Source: Halobaculum saliterrae
Lineage (GTDB): Archaea > Halobacteriota > Halobacteria > Halobacteriales > Haloferacaceae
DNA: 64,000 nucleotides
Direction of reading: 5' to 3'
Assembly (NCBI RefSeq): GCF_009831625.1
Contig: NZ_WUUS01000008.1
Span: 1 to 64,000 of the forward strand
Shown here: one piece after another, positions 26,114 through 35,797 of the stretch
How positions within the stretch are numbered: position 1 is the stretch's first letter
Layout: each line of letters opens with the position of its first letter
The notes under the pieces: generated by a model
The model's database searches: none
Told to the model about the DNA's origin: nothing
Seen by the model: only the letters and a program-made list of their open reading frames with translations
Program-made: the position numbers and the translations under genes

Positions 26114-26881
26114 ATGTCCTCGCGAGCGAACGTCGGCGTCGGACGTGGCGTCGCTTCGTTCCTCCTCTCGCCGTTTCGGCGCCAGACGTATCGCAACTTG
26201 GCGTACCTCGCGCTGGCGGTCCCGCTGGGTTTCGCGTACTTCCTGCTCGTCGCGGTCGGCGTCCCGCTGGGGATCGGACTCGCGTTCGTGGTCGTCGGGA
26301 TCCCGTTGCTCGCACTGCTTGTCGCGTTCGCCCTCGGCTTGGCGGGGGTGGAGCGGTGGCTCGCGACAGCGCTTCTCGGCGTGGAGATAGACCGTTCTGG
26401 CCCCGAACTCCCCGGGGACTCACGCCGCGAACGACTCGTCTCGCTCGCGACCGACCGGAGCACGTGGACGGCGCTTGCGTACCTCCCGAGCAAACTGGTC
26501 CTCGGGATCGCGTCGTTCACCCTGATCACGAGCACGCTGACGACCGGCGTCAGTCTCCTGCTCGTCCCGCTGTATTACGATCAACCGGGACTGTACGTCG
26601 GCGTGGTGACCGATCGCCCGGTGGAGTTCCACCCCGCGCTGTACCTCGGCTGGAACCGCCTGCTCGTCGGCTACGAGACGGTGTTCCGGGTCGACGCCTG
26701 GCGCGTCACGACCCTCGGTGAGGCGGCGGCGGTCGCCCTCGTCGGCGTGTTCGTCCTCCTGTTGGGTCTCCAACTGCTGAACTGGCTCGCGCGCCTGTCG
26801 GGATGGTACACGCGACTGATGCTCGACGGGACGTACGACGTCGCGGGCGCGGTCCGACGGGCGGTCGGCGGTCGCGTGTGA
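26114..26881 (+). CDS. Stand-alone 'sensor' membrane-domain protein (paralogue B)
   Basis: The 255-residue membrane protein is homologous to paralogue A (24210). It has hydrophobic segments at about 28-80, 130-165 and 190-225 and motifs LATDRSTWTALAYLPSKLVLGI and VGYETVFRVDAWR. No output domain is attached. GTTTATGG at 26080-26087 lies 27 nt before the ATG, supporting a leaderless transcript. It is divergent from the regulator operon at 25947, which fits a joint signalling role. Confidence 0.76.
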   Translation: MSSRANVGVGRGVASFLLSPFRRQTYRNLAYLALAVPLGFAYFLLVAVGVPLGIGLAFVVVGIPLLALLVAFALGLAGVERWLATALLGVEIDRSGPELPGDSRRERLVSLATDRSTWTALAYLPSKLVLGIASFTLITSTLTTGVSLLLVPLYYDQPGLYVGVVTDRPVEFHPALYLGWNRLLVGYETVFRVDAWRVTTLGEAAAVALVGVFVLLLGLQLLNWLARLSGWYTRLMLDGTYDVAGAVRRAVGGRV

Positions 26882-26893
26882 CCCCGACGACGA

Positions 26894-27271
26894 CTACTCG
26901 CGCCCGCCCCACACCCGCTTGTCCGTGACGAGTGCGACGGTCATCGGCTCTGAGACGATGATCTGACACGACAGCCGTGGGTAGCCGAACCGTTCCGCGA
27001 GCGAGTCGTGCCAGTGGGACGCGTTCGGGCCGTCGATGACCCGGACCCCGCACGTGGCACAGAGACCGCGCCCGCCGCAGTTGAGACGCTCCGTCGCCGT
27101 CGCGTACGGGGAGAGATCCAGATCCGCGCCGGCGTCACGGTCGGCGGCGAGCAGCGCGTCCCGGAGCCTCGCGCCTCGCTCGACGTGCAGCGTCACCTCG
27201 CCGTCGTCGTGCCGGACACGGACCGGAACGGGGCCGGGGGAATCGTCGCTCGTGTCGTCGTCCGAACTCAC
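26894..27271 (-). CDS. 2Fe-2S ferredoxin
   Basis: The 125-residue protein has a plant-type cluster loop with Cys in LNCGGRGLCATCGV and a fourth Cys in LSCQIIV. The acidic N-terminus (SSDDDTSDDSPG) is typical of haloarchaea. It is an electron carrier; the partner is unknown. It is divergent from queD. Confidence 0.9.
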   Translation of the reverse strand: MSSDDDTSDDSPGPVPVRVRHDDGEVTLHVERGARLRDALLAADRDAGADLDLSPYATATERLNCGGRGLCATCGVRVIDGPNASHWHDSLAERFGYPRLSCQIIVSEPMTVALVTDKRVWGGRE

Positions 27272-27394
27272 GGGGGTCCTTCGGCCGTCATGGACAAAAA
27301 CTGCCGCCGCCGCGTTGGTCTCGCCGTGTCCCCGACCGCTGACCCGAGGATCCGTTCGGACAGCTATTTATGCGAGACGAGATATTCCAGAAGT

Positions 27395-27886
27395 ATGATT
27401 GAGAGCATATCAAAGGAAGACCATGAACGGTCCACGACCGACGATGACGCGGTCGTCGAGCTGCTCGCCGACGCGGGCGAGCGGGAACTCGTCGTCGGCG
27501 GCGACCGACCGATCCGGTTCTCCGCGGGGCACCGGTTGCTCCGTCACGACGGCAAGTGTAGCCGACCGCACGGCCACAACTACGAGGCGACCGTCAGGGT
27601 CGCCGGGAGCCTCGGCGCCGAGGGGTGGGTCGTCGACAAGGGGAAGGTGACCGACGCGGTCGGCGAGTTCGACCACCGGTTCCTCCTGGAGTCGGGAGAC
27701 CCGCTCGTCGAGGCGTTCGAGGCCGCCGGCGACGGCGACGCGCTGGTCGTCCTCGACGCGCCGCCGACGGCCGAGGTGCTGTCGGTCGTGCTGGAGGACC
27801 GGCTCCGCGAGCGACTCCCCGACCGTGTCTCGGAGGTGGCCGTCGAGGTGCGCGAGACCGCCGAACTGTGCGCGGGCGGGGTCTGA
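27395..27886 (+). CDS. queD: 6-carboxy-tetrahydropterin synthase QueD
   Basis: The 163-residue enzyme converts dihydroneopterin triphosphate to carboxytetrahydropterin, an early step toward preQ0 and archaeosine. Zinc ligands are visible as FSAGHRLL and HGHNYEATV, and FDHRFLL follows. GCTATTTATG at about 27362-27371 gives a good leaderless promoter for the ATG at 27395. The gene leads a queD-queE-queC cluster, with only 3 bp to queE. Confidence 0.93.
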   Translation: MIESISKEDHERSTTDDDAVVELLADAGERELVVGGDRPIRFSAGHRLLRHDGKCSRPHGHNYEATVRVAGSLGAEGWVVDKGKVTDAVGEFDHRFLLESGDPLVEAFEAAGDGDALVVLDAPPTAEVLSVVLEDRLRERLPDRVSEVAVEVRETAELCAGGV

Positions 27887-27889
27887 TCC

Positions 27890-28693
27890 GTGCCGGTCAC
27901 CAGCGAGGTCGACCGACCCGAGTCCGAAGCCGGGGGGTCATCGCTCCCGATCAACGAGCTGTTCGCGTCCCTTCAGGGGGAGGGACGACTCGTCGGCGTC
28001 CCGAGCACGTTCGTGCGAACGAGCGGCTGCAACCTCCGGTGCTGGTTCTGCGACTCGTATCACACCTCGTGGGAGCCGACACACGCGTGGATGGCGGTCG
28101 ACGAGATCGTCGAGGAGGTGCGGACCCGCGATCCGAATCACGTCGTGCTCACCGGCGGCGAGCCGACGATCCACGGGGAGAGCTTCGAACTCCTCCGTCG
28201 ACTCGGCGACGACCACCACCTCACCGTCGAGACGAACGGCACCGTCGTCCCGCCCGAGGGAACGCCGATCGATCTCGTCAGCGTCAGCCCGAAGCTGGCC
28301 TCGTCGACGCCGACGCCGGAGCGCATCCCCGAGGCGGCCGTCGACGCCCGCGGCGACGACGCCGAACCAGCAAGCGATTGGGCCGACCGCCACGAAGCGA
28401 ACCGGATCGATATCGACGCGCTCGCCACCCTCGTGGAGCGGTACGAGAGCCAACTGAAGTTCGTCGCCACCGGGCGCGACGACATGGCGGAGATCACGGA
28501 ACTCGTCGACCGTGTTCGCGATGCCGCGAGCGTGGATCTGCCGAACGACGAGGTGCTGCTCATGCCCGAGGGGCGGACCCGCGAACAGTTGGCCGGCACA
28601 CGCGAGACGGTCGCGGAGTTGGCTGTCGAGTACGGCTTTCGATACACGCCGCGCATCCACGTCGACATCTGGAACGACGCCCCCGAGACGTGA
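27890..28693 (+). CDS. queE: 7-carboxy-7-deazaguanine synthase QueE
   Basis: The 267-residue radical SAM enzyme contracts the pterin to 7-carboxy-7-deazaguanine. The cluster motif is GCNLRCWFC (CxxxCxxC) near residue 45, followed by TGGEPTIHG. An acidic/alanine insertion sits near residues 145-175. The GTG start lies 3 bp after queD. It is the only radical SAM enzyme in the window and belongs to this pathway. Confidence 0.94.
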   Translation: MPVTSEVDRPESEAGGSSLPINELFASLQGEGRLVGVPSTFVRTSGCNLRCWFCDSYHTSWEPTHAWMAVDEIVEEVRTRDPNHVVLTGGEPTIHGESFELLRRLGDDHHLTVETNGTVVPPEGTPIDLVSVSPKLASSTPTPERIPEAAVDARGDDAEPASDWADRHEANRIDIDALATLVERYESQLKFVATGRDDMAEITELVDRVRDAASVDLPNDEVLLMPEGRTREQLAGTRETVAELAVEYGFRYTPRIHVDIWNDAPET

Positions 28694-28752
28694 ACCCCGT
28701 ATCGGACACCGACTTCACAGACCCGACCGATTCCATAGACCCTACCGACACC

Positions 28753-29535
28753 ATGCCCAGCGACCCCACCGACCCTACCGACACCGCGGTACCGACCGCC
28801 GACCAGTCCGACCCTCCCGGCGCCGTCGTCCTCGTCTCGGGCGGGATGGACTCCGCGACGACCGCCTACGAGGCCCGCGAGCGCGGCTACGATCTCCACT
28901 TCCTCCACACCTCCTACGGCCAGAACACCGAGACGAAGGAACGCGAGTGCGCCGAGGCGCTGCGCGAGGAGTTGGACGTGCCGGCCGACCGATTCCTCCA
29001 CATCGAGACGGATCACCTCGCGCGCATCGGCGCCTCCTCGCTCACAGACTCCTCGATGGCGGTCGACGACGCCGACCTCGACGCCGAGGACGACGGCATC
29101 CCCTCCTCGTACGTCCCCTTCCGCAACGCGAACCTCCTCTCGATGGCCGTCTCCTACGCCGAGGCGAACGACTGCGAGGCCGTCTTCGTCGGCGCCCACT
29201 CGGAGGACTACTCCGGCTATCCCGACTGCCGGCCGGAGTTCTTCGAGGCGTTCGAGCGGATGGTCGACGTCGGCACGAAGCCGGAGACCGCCATCGAGAT
29301 CGTCGTCCCGTTCGTCGAGGACTCGAAGACCGACATCGCCGCCCGTGGCGCGGAACTGGGCGTTCCGTACGACCTGACGTGGAGCTGCTACCGCGAGGAG
29401 GCGCCCGCCTGCGGAACCTGCGACGCCTGTGCCTTCCGCCTGCAGGCGTTCCAGCGCCTCGGGATCGAGGACCCGATAGAGTACGAGACGCGCCCGGATT
29501 ACACCGGCGAAGTGGACCCTACCGCAGAGTCGTAG
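28753..29535 (+). CDS. queC: 7-cyano-7-deazaguanine synthase QueC
   Basis: The 260-residue ATP-dependent enzyme converts CDG to preQ0. The PP-loop SGGMDSATTA is near residue 29, then SYGQNTETKERECAEAL, and zinc ligands in CYREEAPACGTCDAC. An upstream GTG at 28690 overlaps the queE stop (GTGA) in the same frame and would add 21 residues of a DPTD-rich repeat, so the true start is unsettled. PreQ0 is the archaeosine precursor for tRNA G15. Confidence 0.93.
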   Translation: MPSDPTDPTDTAVPTADQSDPPGAVVLVSGGMDSATTAYEARERGYDLHFLHTSYGQNTETKERECAEALREELDVPADRFLHIETDHLARIGASSLTDSSMAVDDADLDAEDDGIPSSYVPFRNANLLSMAVSYAEANDCEAVFVGAHSEDYSGYPDCRPEFFEAFERMVDVGTKPETAIEIVVPFVEDSKTDIAARGAELGVPYDLTWSCYREEAPACGTCDACAFRLQAFQRLGIEDPIEYETRPDYTGEVDPTAES

Positions 29536-29808
29536 CGCCCTCGCGAAGAACGAGCGAACCGGCGAACCTTCTTGCGGGATGACGGGACCACCGCCCCCGT
29601 GACCTGACTCCCCGCCCGCGGGCGTACAGCGGTCGTGCGACGCGACGCCCGCGGACTGATCCGTCGGATATCCGGCCGCTGACGGACGATACTCCCGCGT
29701 CGCCAGTTCGCCACATCGACCGTCGACCCGACCGAGCGTGACGGACCGGTACCGGCCACCCTGAACGGAACCGCAAGCGCTACCCACGCACCCGCGTAGC
29801 ACCGGAAC
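29536..29808. other. Intergenic region without a supported gene
   Basis: About 270 bp between queC and the transporter. No convincing reading frame, repeat or strong promoter box is visible apart from moderately AT-rich text near 29783-29800. Confidence 0.5.
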
Positions 29809-30732
29809 GTGTCGACGTTCGCCGCCATCGACGCGCTGGAGGAGCGCGTCCCCCCGCTCGTGGGCCTCGCCGTCGCCGTCGTCGCCGTCTCGACGAGCGC
29901 CATCCTCGTCGAGTGGAGCGGCGCTCCGAGCCTCGTGAAGGCGCTGTACCGCGTCGTCTTCACGATCGCGCTGTTGCTACCGATCACGCTCGCCCGTCCG
30001 CGCGACCGGGCCGCCTTCGGAAAGATCGGGACCCGAGACCTCCTGCTGGCGGTGCTGTCGGGGGTCGCGCTCGCGGTCCACTTCGCGTCGTGGTTCGAGA
30101 GCCTCCGGTGGACGAGCGTCGCCGCGAGCGTGACGCTCGTGCAGGCGCAACCGCTGTTCGTCGTCGCCGGCGCGTGGGCGCTCCTCGACGAGCGGGTCGG
30201 CCCGAAGACCGTCGCAGGGATCGCCGTCGCGCTCGTCGGGATGGCCGTGATGAGCGTCGGCGACGCGCTGCTCGGGGCCGCGCCGGCGGTCGCCGGTCCC
30301 GACCCGGTGTACGGGAACGCGCTCGCGGTACTGGGCGCGGCCATGGCCGCCGCGTACGTGCTCCTCGGGCGCTCGCTCCGGCAGCGACTGCCGTTGCTCC
30401 CGTACGTCGTCGTCGTGTACGCGACGTGTGCGCTCACGTTGCTGGCGGCGACGCTCGCTCGCGGTCACCCGCTGCTCGGCTACGGCACCGAGGAGTGGGT
30501 CCTGTTCCTCGCGATGGCCGCCGGACCGGGCGTGTTCGGTCACACCGTGATCAACTGGGCGCTCGCGCACGTCGAGTCCAGCGTCGTCTCCGTCTCGCTG
30601 TTGGGGGAGCCGGTCGGCAGCACGATCCTCGCGATGGTGCTGCTCGCCGAGTTCCCCTCGCTCGTGACGCTCGTCGGCGGGGGCGTCGTGCTCGCCGGCG
30701 TGATCACGACGGCACGGGCTCGGGAGTCCTGA
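29809..30732 (+). CDS. EamA/DMT-family transporter
   Basis: The 307-residue protein has ten predicted helices in two EamA repeats (about 15-145 and 165-300). Motifs WFESLRWTSVAASVTLVQAQPLFVVAGAWALLDERV and HVESSVVSVSLLGEPVGSTILAMVLLAEFPS are typical. It probably exports or exchanges small metabolites. The GTG start is supported by frame and spacing. Confidence 0.92.
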   Translation: MSTFAAIDALEERVPPLVGLAVAVVAVSTSAILVEWSGAPSLVKALYRVVFTIALLLPITLARPRDRAAFGKIGTRDLLLAVLSGVALAVHFASWFESLRWTSVAASVTLVQAQPLFVVAGAWALLDERVGPKTVAGIAVALVGMAVMSVGDALLGAAPAVAGPDPVYGNALAVLGAAMAAAYVLLGRSLRQRLPLLPYVVVVYATCALTLLAATLARGHPLLGYGTEEWVLFLAMAAGPGVFGHTVINWALAHVESSVVSVSLLGEPVGSTILAMVLLAEFPSLVTLVGGGVVLAGVITTARARES

Positions 30733-30766
30733 CGGCGGCCGAGTCCCGGTCGCGGCCGGTTCGGGG

Positions 30767-31258
30767 CTACCGCTGCTCCAACAGCTCGCGCGTCGTCCGG
30801 TGTCTGTACCGGAACATCGGCTCGAAGCCCACCCAGCCGAGCGGCGAGACCGTCCTGCCGAGGGCGCCGCCGGGCAGCTCGTATCGGACCTCGTCGTCGA
30901 CGACCGTCGAGTCGCCGCGCTCGTAGAACCGGTGGGTGTGGCGCCACATGGGGAACGGACCTCCCTCCATCGAGTCGACGAACGACGCCCTGCCGTCGTC
31001 GAGGTCCTCCTCACGGTCCTCGATCCGGGAGGTCCACGTCTGCCGCGGGCCGACGCCGAACGGGCGGGCGCTCATCTCGATATCGGTGCCAGCCAGGAGG
31101 GCGTCGGGATCGGGCTCGCCGTCGGGACCGACGACGCGCTCGACGCGAAGGTTCATGAAGCCGGGAGTCAGCGCCTCGAGTCCGGAGATATCCGAGTGGA
31201 ACTCCCACACCTCGTCCAACGGGGCCGCTACACGGACACGTCGTCGGTACGTCGACAT
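30767..31258 (-). CDS. SRPBCC-family ligand-binding protein
   Basis: The 163-residue protein has a START/SRPBCC fold: STYRRRVRVAAPLDEVWEFHSDISGLEALTPGFMNLRVERV at the start, then MWRHTHRFYERGDSTVVDDEVRYELPGGALGR. Family members bind hydrophobic ligands or act as cyclase-like proteins. It is convergent with the transporter and divergent from fumarase. Confidence 0.85.
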   Translation of the reverse strand: MSTYRRRVRVAAPLDEVWEFHSDISGLEALTPGFMNLRVERVVGPDGEPDPDALLAGTDIEMSARPFGVGPRQTWTSRIEDREEDLDDGRASFVDSMEGGPFPMWRHTHRFYERGDSTVVDDEVRYELPGGALGRTVSPLGWVGFEPMFRYRHRTTRELLEQR

Positions 31259-31347
31259 GGTGGACCCACGGGCCGAAGCGGGAAACACGCATCGGCGCCG
31301 CCGCGGTATCGGTGCCTTTTACGACGACTGCACCCGAGGCATCCCGT

Positions 31348-32772
31348 ATGAGCGACGACATCGACCAGAAGGAGGGATACCGAGCCGAGTCCGACAGCCT
31401 CGGCGAGATGCAGGTTCCCGCGGACGCCTACTGGGGCGCACAGACACAGCGAGCCGTCGAGAACTTCCCCATCAGTGGCGTGACGTTCGGACGGCGCTTC
31501 GTCCGCGCGCTGGGCGTCGTGAAGAAGGCGGCCGCGCAGGCCAACCGCGACCTCGGACACCTCGATGAGGACACCGCCGCGGCGATCGTCGAGGCGGCCG
31601 ACGAGGTCATCGCCGGCGAGCACGACGACCAGTTCCCGGTCGACGTGTTCCAGACGGGGTCGGGCACGTCGTCGAACATGAACGCCAACGAGGTCATCGC
31701 CAACCGCGCCGCCGAGATAACCGGCGCCGAGGTCGGCGACCGCGTCATCCACCCTAACGACCACGTCAACTTCGGCCAGTCGAGCAACGACGTGATCCCG
31801 ACGGCGATGCACGTCGCCGCGTTGGAGGCCGTCGAGAAGGACCTGCTGCCCGCGCTGGAGGGACTGCACGCCGCCCTGGAGGAGAAGGAGGCCGAGTTCG
31901 ACGGCGTCGTGAAGACCGGCCGCACGCACCTGCAGGACGCGACGCCCGTCCGTCTCGGTCAGGAGTTCGGCGGCTACCGCGCCCAAGTCCGGAAGGGGAT
32001 CAAGCGCGTCGGCGACACTCGCTATCACCTCCGTGAACTCGCGCTGGGCGGGACGGCGGTCGGTACCGGCCTCAACACCGACCCCGAGTTCCCGGAGCTC
32101 GCCGCGGAGTACATCTCCGAGGCGACGAACACGCAGTTCCGGGAGGCCGACAACCACTTCGAGGCGCAGGCCGCCCACGACGCGATGTCGGAGGCACACG
32201 GCGCCCTCCGGACGGTTGCCGGGAGCCTCAACAAGATCGCCAACGACCTCCGGTTGCTCGCCTCCGGCCCGCGAAACGGCCTCGGGGAGATCGAACAGCC
32301 CGAGAACCAGCCCGGCTCGTCGATCATGCCCGGGAAGATCAACCCCGTCGTCGCCGAGGCGGTGAACCAGGTCCACAAGCAGGTGGTCGGCAACGACGCC
32401 GCGGTCTCGGCGGGCGCCGCCGAGGGGCAGATCGACCTCAACCTCTACAAGCCGGTGCTGGCGCACAACTTCCTCCAGTCCGCCGAGCTGCTGGCGAACG
32501 CCAGCGAGGTGTTCGGCGAACGCTTCGTCGCGAAGTTGGAGGCCAACGAGGAGTACGCCGCCGAGCGCGTCGAGCAGTCGATGGCGTTGGCGACGGCGCT
32601 CAACCCCGCGATCGGCTACGACAAGGCCAGCGAGGTCGCCAAGACCGCGCTGAAGGAGGACAAGACCGTTCGCGAGGTCGTGCTGGAGAAGGGCTACCTC
32701 ACCGAGGAGGAGGCCGACGAGGTGCTCGATCCGGAGGCGATGACCCACCGCGGCATCCTCGGCGAGGAGTAG
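31348..32772 (+). CDS. fumC: Class II fumarate hydratase
   Basis: The 474-residue enzyme reversibly hydrates fumarate to malate in the citric acid cycle. The signature GSSIMPGKINP is near residue 325; TGSGTSSNMNANEVIANR and HPNDHVNFGQSSNDVIPTAMH lie in the central region. Length is normal (about 460). The ATG at 31348 precedes the usual short N-terminal arm and has CCTTTTACG upstream. Confidence 0.97.
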   Translation: MSDDIDQKEGYRAESDSLGEMQVPADAYWGAQTQRAVENFPISGVTFGRRFVRALGVVKKAAAQANRDLGHLDEDTAAAIVEAADEVIAGEHDDQFPVDVFQTGSGTSSNMNANEVIANRAAEITGAEVGDRVIHPNDHVNFGQSSNDVIPTAMHVAALEAVEKDLLPALEGLHAALEEKEAEFDGVVKTGRTHLQDATPVRLGQEFGGYRAQVRKGIKRVGDTRYHLRELALGGTAVGTGLNTDPEFPELAAEYISEATNTQFREADNHFEAQAAHDAMSEAHGALRTVAGSLNKIANDLRLLASGPRNGLGEIEQPENQPGSSIMPGKINPVVAEAVNQVHKQVVGNDAAVSAGAAEGQIDLNLYKPVLAHNFLQSAELLANASEVFGERFVAKLEANEEYAAERVEQSMALATALNPAIGYDKASEVAKTALKEDKTVREVVLEKGYLTEEEADEVLDPEAMTHRGILGEE

Positions 32773-32804
32773 GCGGCCCGCCCGCTCGGGCGTCGTTCCA
32801 TCGC

Positions 32805-33407
32805 TCAGTCGGACTCGGCCGCGCCCTCCTCCATCCGCTCGTACCGTTCCGCGAACGTCGACTCGCAGGTCGGGCAACAGAAGTGGTACAGCGTCCCACC
32901 GACGCGGCTCGAGACGCCCTCGCTGGTGACGCTGTTGCCGCACTCGGCGCACTCCAGCGCGAACTCCGTGGCGCTGACGCTGGGGCTCCAGTCGACGTCC
33001 GAGACGAGTTCGACCGCGTAGTCGTCTATCGCGTCGGCGCCGACGACCGCGGCGACCCACTCGTCGACCGCCTCGTTCGCGACCCGCGCGTACGCGACCA
33101 CGTCGCTCTCGGCGGTCGTGAACACGTGTTCGACCGCCTCGCTCGCACGCAGAGACTCTCGAACGTCGCCGGCGCCGCCCGGCGGGAGTTCGAAGCGGAG
33201 CAACACCGGCGTCCCCGCCCGCAGCAGCGACCGGTCCACGTCGATCGTGAACTGTCTGATGACGCCGGACTCCCGAAGTCGCGAGACCCGGTCCGACACC
33301 GCCGGTCCCGAGAGGTCGACCGCCTCGCCGATGTCGCTGTAGGACCGGCGTCCGTCGGCGGCGAGCATGCGAAGGATCTCCATGTCGGTCTCGTCGAGGT
33401 CGCGCAT
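32805..33407 (-). CDS. Lrp/AsnC-type regulator with TRASH metal-binding domain
   Basis: The 200-residue protein has an N-terminal AsnC-type HTH at residues 3-55 (DLDETDMEILRMLAADGRRSYSDIGEAVDLSGPAVSDRVSRL), an Lrp-like ligand/oligomer domain, and a C-terminal TRASH domain with Cys in CAECGN and FCCPTC. In haloarchaea similar proteins respond to copper and other metals; control of metal genes is likely. The ORF is convergent with fumC. Confidence 0.9.
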   Translation of the reverse strand: MRDLDETDMEILRMLAADGRRSYSDIGEAVDLSGPAVSDRVSRLRESGVIRQFTIDVDRSLLRAGTPVLLRFELPPGGAGDVRESLRASEAVEHVFTTAESDVVAYARVANEAVDEWVAAVVGADAIDDYAVELVSDVDWSPSVSATEFALECAECGNSVTSEGVSSRVGGTLYHFCCPTCESTFAERYERMEEGAAESD

Positions 33408-33625
33408 CGGTCGCCCCGACGTGCGGAGCGGTGAAAAACGACGCCCCAGACCGGATCGACTGTCGTGACTCGGCGCGTCCGCGACGGGACGGTCGCCACG
33501 GGACGACCCCGACAGGTCGGCGCCGATCGCGGCGCCGACTGTCGATCCTCCAGACGGCCGCTTGCGGCCGGCTACCGCCGGAACAGACCGGTACGTTCAA
33601 TTCCTCCCGCTCGAAGGTATCAGGT

Positions 33626-33793
33626 ATGCCTCAGCTCACGGCGCGAGCGACCGGTCGGGATCTCCTGCGGTGTCGACGATGCGGGACGGAGTTCCCGGAG
33701 GGACGTGCGACCGAGGACGGCTGGCACTACGCGTGTCCCGAGGAGGGCTGTGACGCGAGCGGGCTCGGTGACGGCCTCAAGCGCGTGGAGTAA
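33626..33793 (+). CDS. Small zinc-ribbon protein
   Basis: The 55-residue protein has two metal-binding knuckles: CRRCG near residue 16 and a CPEEGC later. No enzyme domain. It precedes gatE by 40 bp on the same strand. Its role is unknown; such small zinc proteins are common in haloarchaea. Confidence 0.72.
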   Translation: MPQLTARATGRDLLRCRRCGTEFPEGRATEDGWHYACPEEGCDASGLGDGLKRVE

Positions 33794-33833
33794 CTCACAC
33801 CCTTTTTCTCCCCGGCCGCCGCAGGTTCGCGCA

Positions 33834-35708
33834 ATGACCGATCGCTCGTTCGACCCCGAGGAACTCGGCCTCGTCGCGGGGCTGGAGATCCACCAGCAGC
33901 TCGACACGGCGACGAAGCTCTTCTGTGACTCGCCGACGACGCTCCGCGAGCCCGAGGAGGCCGAGCGCACGATCACGCGCTACCTTCACCCCACCAAGTC
34001 GGAGCTGGGAGAGATAGACGACGCGGCCCTAGAGGAGTCGCAGGTCGACCGGACGTTCGAGTACCTCGGGTACGACAGCACCTGTCTCGTCGAGGAGGAC
34101 GACGAGCCGCCCCACGAACTGGACGAGGAGTCGCTGGAGGTCGCGATGCAGATCGCGGACCTCCTCGACATGGAGGTGGTCGATCAGGCCCACGTGATGC
34201 GCAAGATCGTCATCGACGGGTCGAACACCTCGGGCTTCCAGCGCTCCACCCTGCTCGCGCAGGAGGGCGAGATCGAGACCGACGACGGTCCCGTCGGGGT
34301 CGAGGACCTCATGCTCGAGGAGGAGTCGGCGAAGCGCGTCGAGGAGACCGACGAGGGAGTGCGCTACTCGTTGGACCGACTCGGCATCCCGCTGGTCGAG
34401 ATCGGCACGAAGCCGGACATCTCGACGCCGGAACAGGCCCGCGAGGCCGCCCAGCGGATCGGGATGCTCCTGCGCTCGACCGGGACGGTGAAGCGCGGCC
34501 TCGGGACCATCCGGCAGGACGTGAACGTCTCGATCGAGGAGGGCGCCCGCGTCGAGATCAAGGGCGTGCAGGCGCTCGACCAGATCGACGAGATCGTCGA
34601 GACGGAGGTCAGGAGACAGAAGGAACTGGTCGACATCGCCACGGAGCTCGACGAGCGAGACGCCGCCGTCGGCGACCCGGTCGACGTGACGGACACCTTC
34701 GCCGACACCGACTCGGACGTCATCGCCGGCGCGCTGGACTCGGGCGGCGTCGTCCACGCGGTCCGGCTTGCGGGCTTCGAAGGTCTCGTGGGGAAGGAGA
34801 TCGCTCCCGATCGCCGCCTCGGAACCGAACTGTCCGACCACGCGAAGCGCCACGGCGCCGGCGGCATCTTCCACACCGACGAACTCCCGGCCTACGGCGT
34901 CACCGAGGCGGAGGTCGAGGCGCTCCGGGACGCCGTCGACGCCGGCGAGGACGACGCGGTCGCGCTCGTCGCCGACGACCCCGAGACGGCGGAGCTGGCG
35001 ATCGACGCGGCCGCCGAGCGCGCGGAGACGGCCATCGAGGGCGTCCCCGAGGAGACGCGCGGCGCCAACGACGACGGCACCACGCGCTACCTCCGGCCGC
35101 TCCCGGGCGCCGCGCGACTGTACCCCGAGACGGACGTGCCGCCGGTCGAGCCGGACCCGAGCGAGGTCGAGACCCCCGAGTTGCTGACCGAGAAGGTCGA
35201 GCGCTATCAGGAGGAGCACGGCCTGGGAGCCGGCCTGGCCGAGCAGGTCGCCTACGGCCACCGCATGCCGCTGTTCGAGGAGGTCGTGGCCGACGGCGTC
35301 GACCCCACGTTCGCGGCGTCGACGCTGGAGTCGACCCTCACCGAGCTCCGGCGCCACGACGTCGCCATCGACCGGATCACGGACGACCACCTCCGCGGGG
35401 TGTTCGCGCTCGTCGAGGACGGCGACCTCGCGAAGGAGGGCGTCGGCGACGTGCTCACGGTGATCGCCGAGCAGCCCGGCCTCACTGCCGAGGAAGCCGT
35501 GGAGGAGGCAGGCCTCTCGGGCGTCGACGAGGACGAGGTGCGCGAGGCGGTCGCCGAGGTCGTCGAGCGAAACGCCGAGCAGGTCGAGACCGAGGGCATG
35601 GGCGCCTTCTCGGGCCTGATGGGCGAGGCGATGGGGGCGCTGCGCGGCAAGGCCGACGGCGAGGTCGTCAGCGACGTGTTGCGCGAGGAGATCCAGAAGC
35701 GCGCCTAG
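33834..35708 (+). CDS. gatE: Glutamyl-tRNA(Gln) amidotransferase subunit E
   Basis: The 624-residue protein is the tRNA-binding kinase subunit of the archaeal GatDE complex, which converts Glu-tRNA(Gln) to Gln-tRNA(Gln). It opens with LGLVAGLEIHQQLDT and has the GatB/E core (DGSNTSGFQRSTLLAQEGEI, NVSIEEGARVEIKGVQAL), an AspRS-like insertion, and a C-terminal YqeY-like helical tail ending VVSDVLREEIQKRA. GatD is not in the window. Confidence 0.97.
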   Translation: MTDRSFDPEELGLVAGLEIHQQLDTATKLFCDSPTTLREPEEAERTITRYLHPTKSELGEIDDAALEESQVDRTFEYLGYDSTCLVEEDDEPPHELDEESLEVAMQIADLLDMEVVDQAHVMRKIVIDGSNTSGFQRSTLLAQEGEIETDDGPVGVEDLMLEEESAKRVEETDEGVRYSLDRLGIPLVEIGTKPDISTPEQAREAAQRIGMLLRSTGTVKRGLGTIRQDVNVSIEEGARVEIKGVQALDQIDEIVETEVRRQKELVDIATELDERDAAVGDPVDVTDTFADTDSDVIAGALDSGGVVHAVRLAGFEGLVGKEIAPDRRLGTELSDHAKRHGAGGIFHTDELPAYGVTEAEVEALRDAVDAGEDDAVALVADDPETAELAIDAAAERAETAIEGVPEETRGANDDGTTRYLRPLPGAARLYPETDVPPVEPDPSEVETPELLTEKVERYQEEHGLGAGLAEQVAYGHRMPLFEEVVADGVDPTFAASTLESTLTELRRHDVAIDRITDDHLRGVFALVEDGDLAKEGVGDVLTVIAEQPGLTAEEAVEEAGLSGVDEDEVREAVAEVVERNAEQVETEGMGAFSGLMGEAMGALRGKADGEVVSDVLREEIQKRA

Positions 35709-35797
35709 GGGATCCGGAAGCGCGAATGAGGGAGCGGGAGTTCGGCGACCGGCGTCGACCCGCAGTATTATTCTCGCCCGGACCGGACGAGGACGTA

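Noticed and set aside
27890..28693. QueE as the maturase of the CGCGG peptide
   Set aside because: It has clear preQ0-pathway features and sits in queD-queE-queC; there is no peptide-maturase domain.
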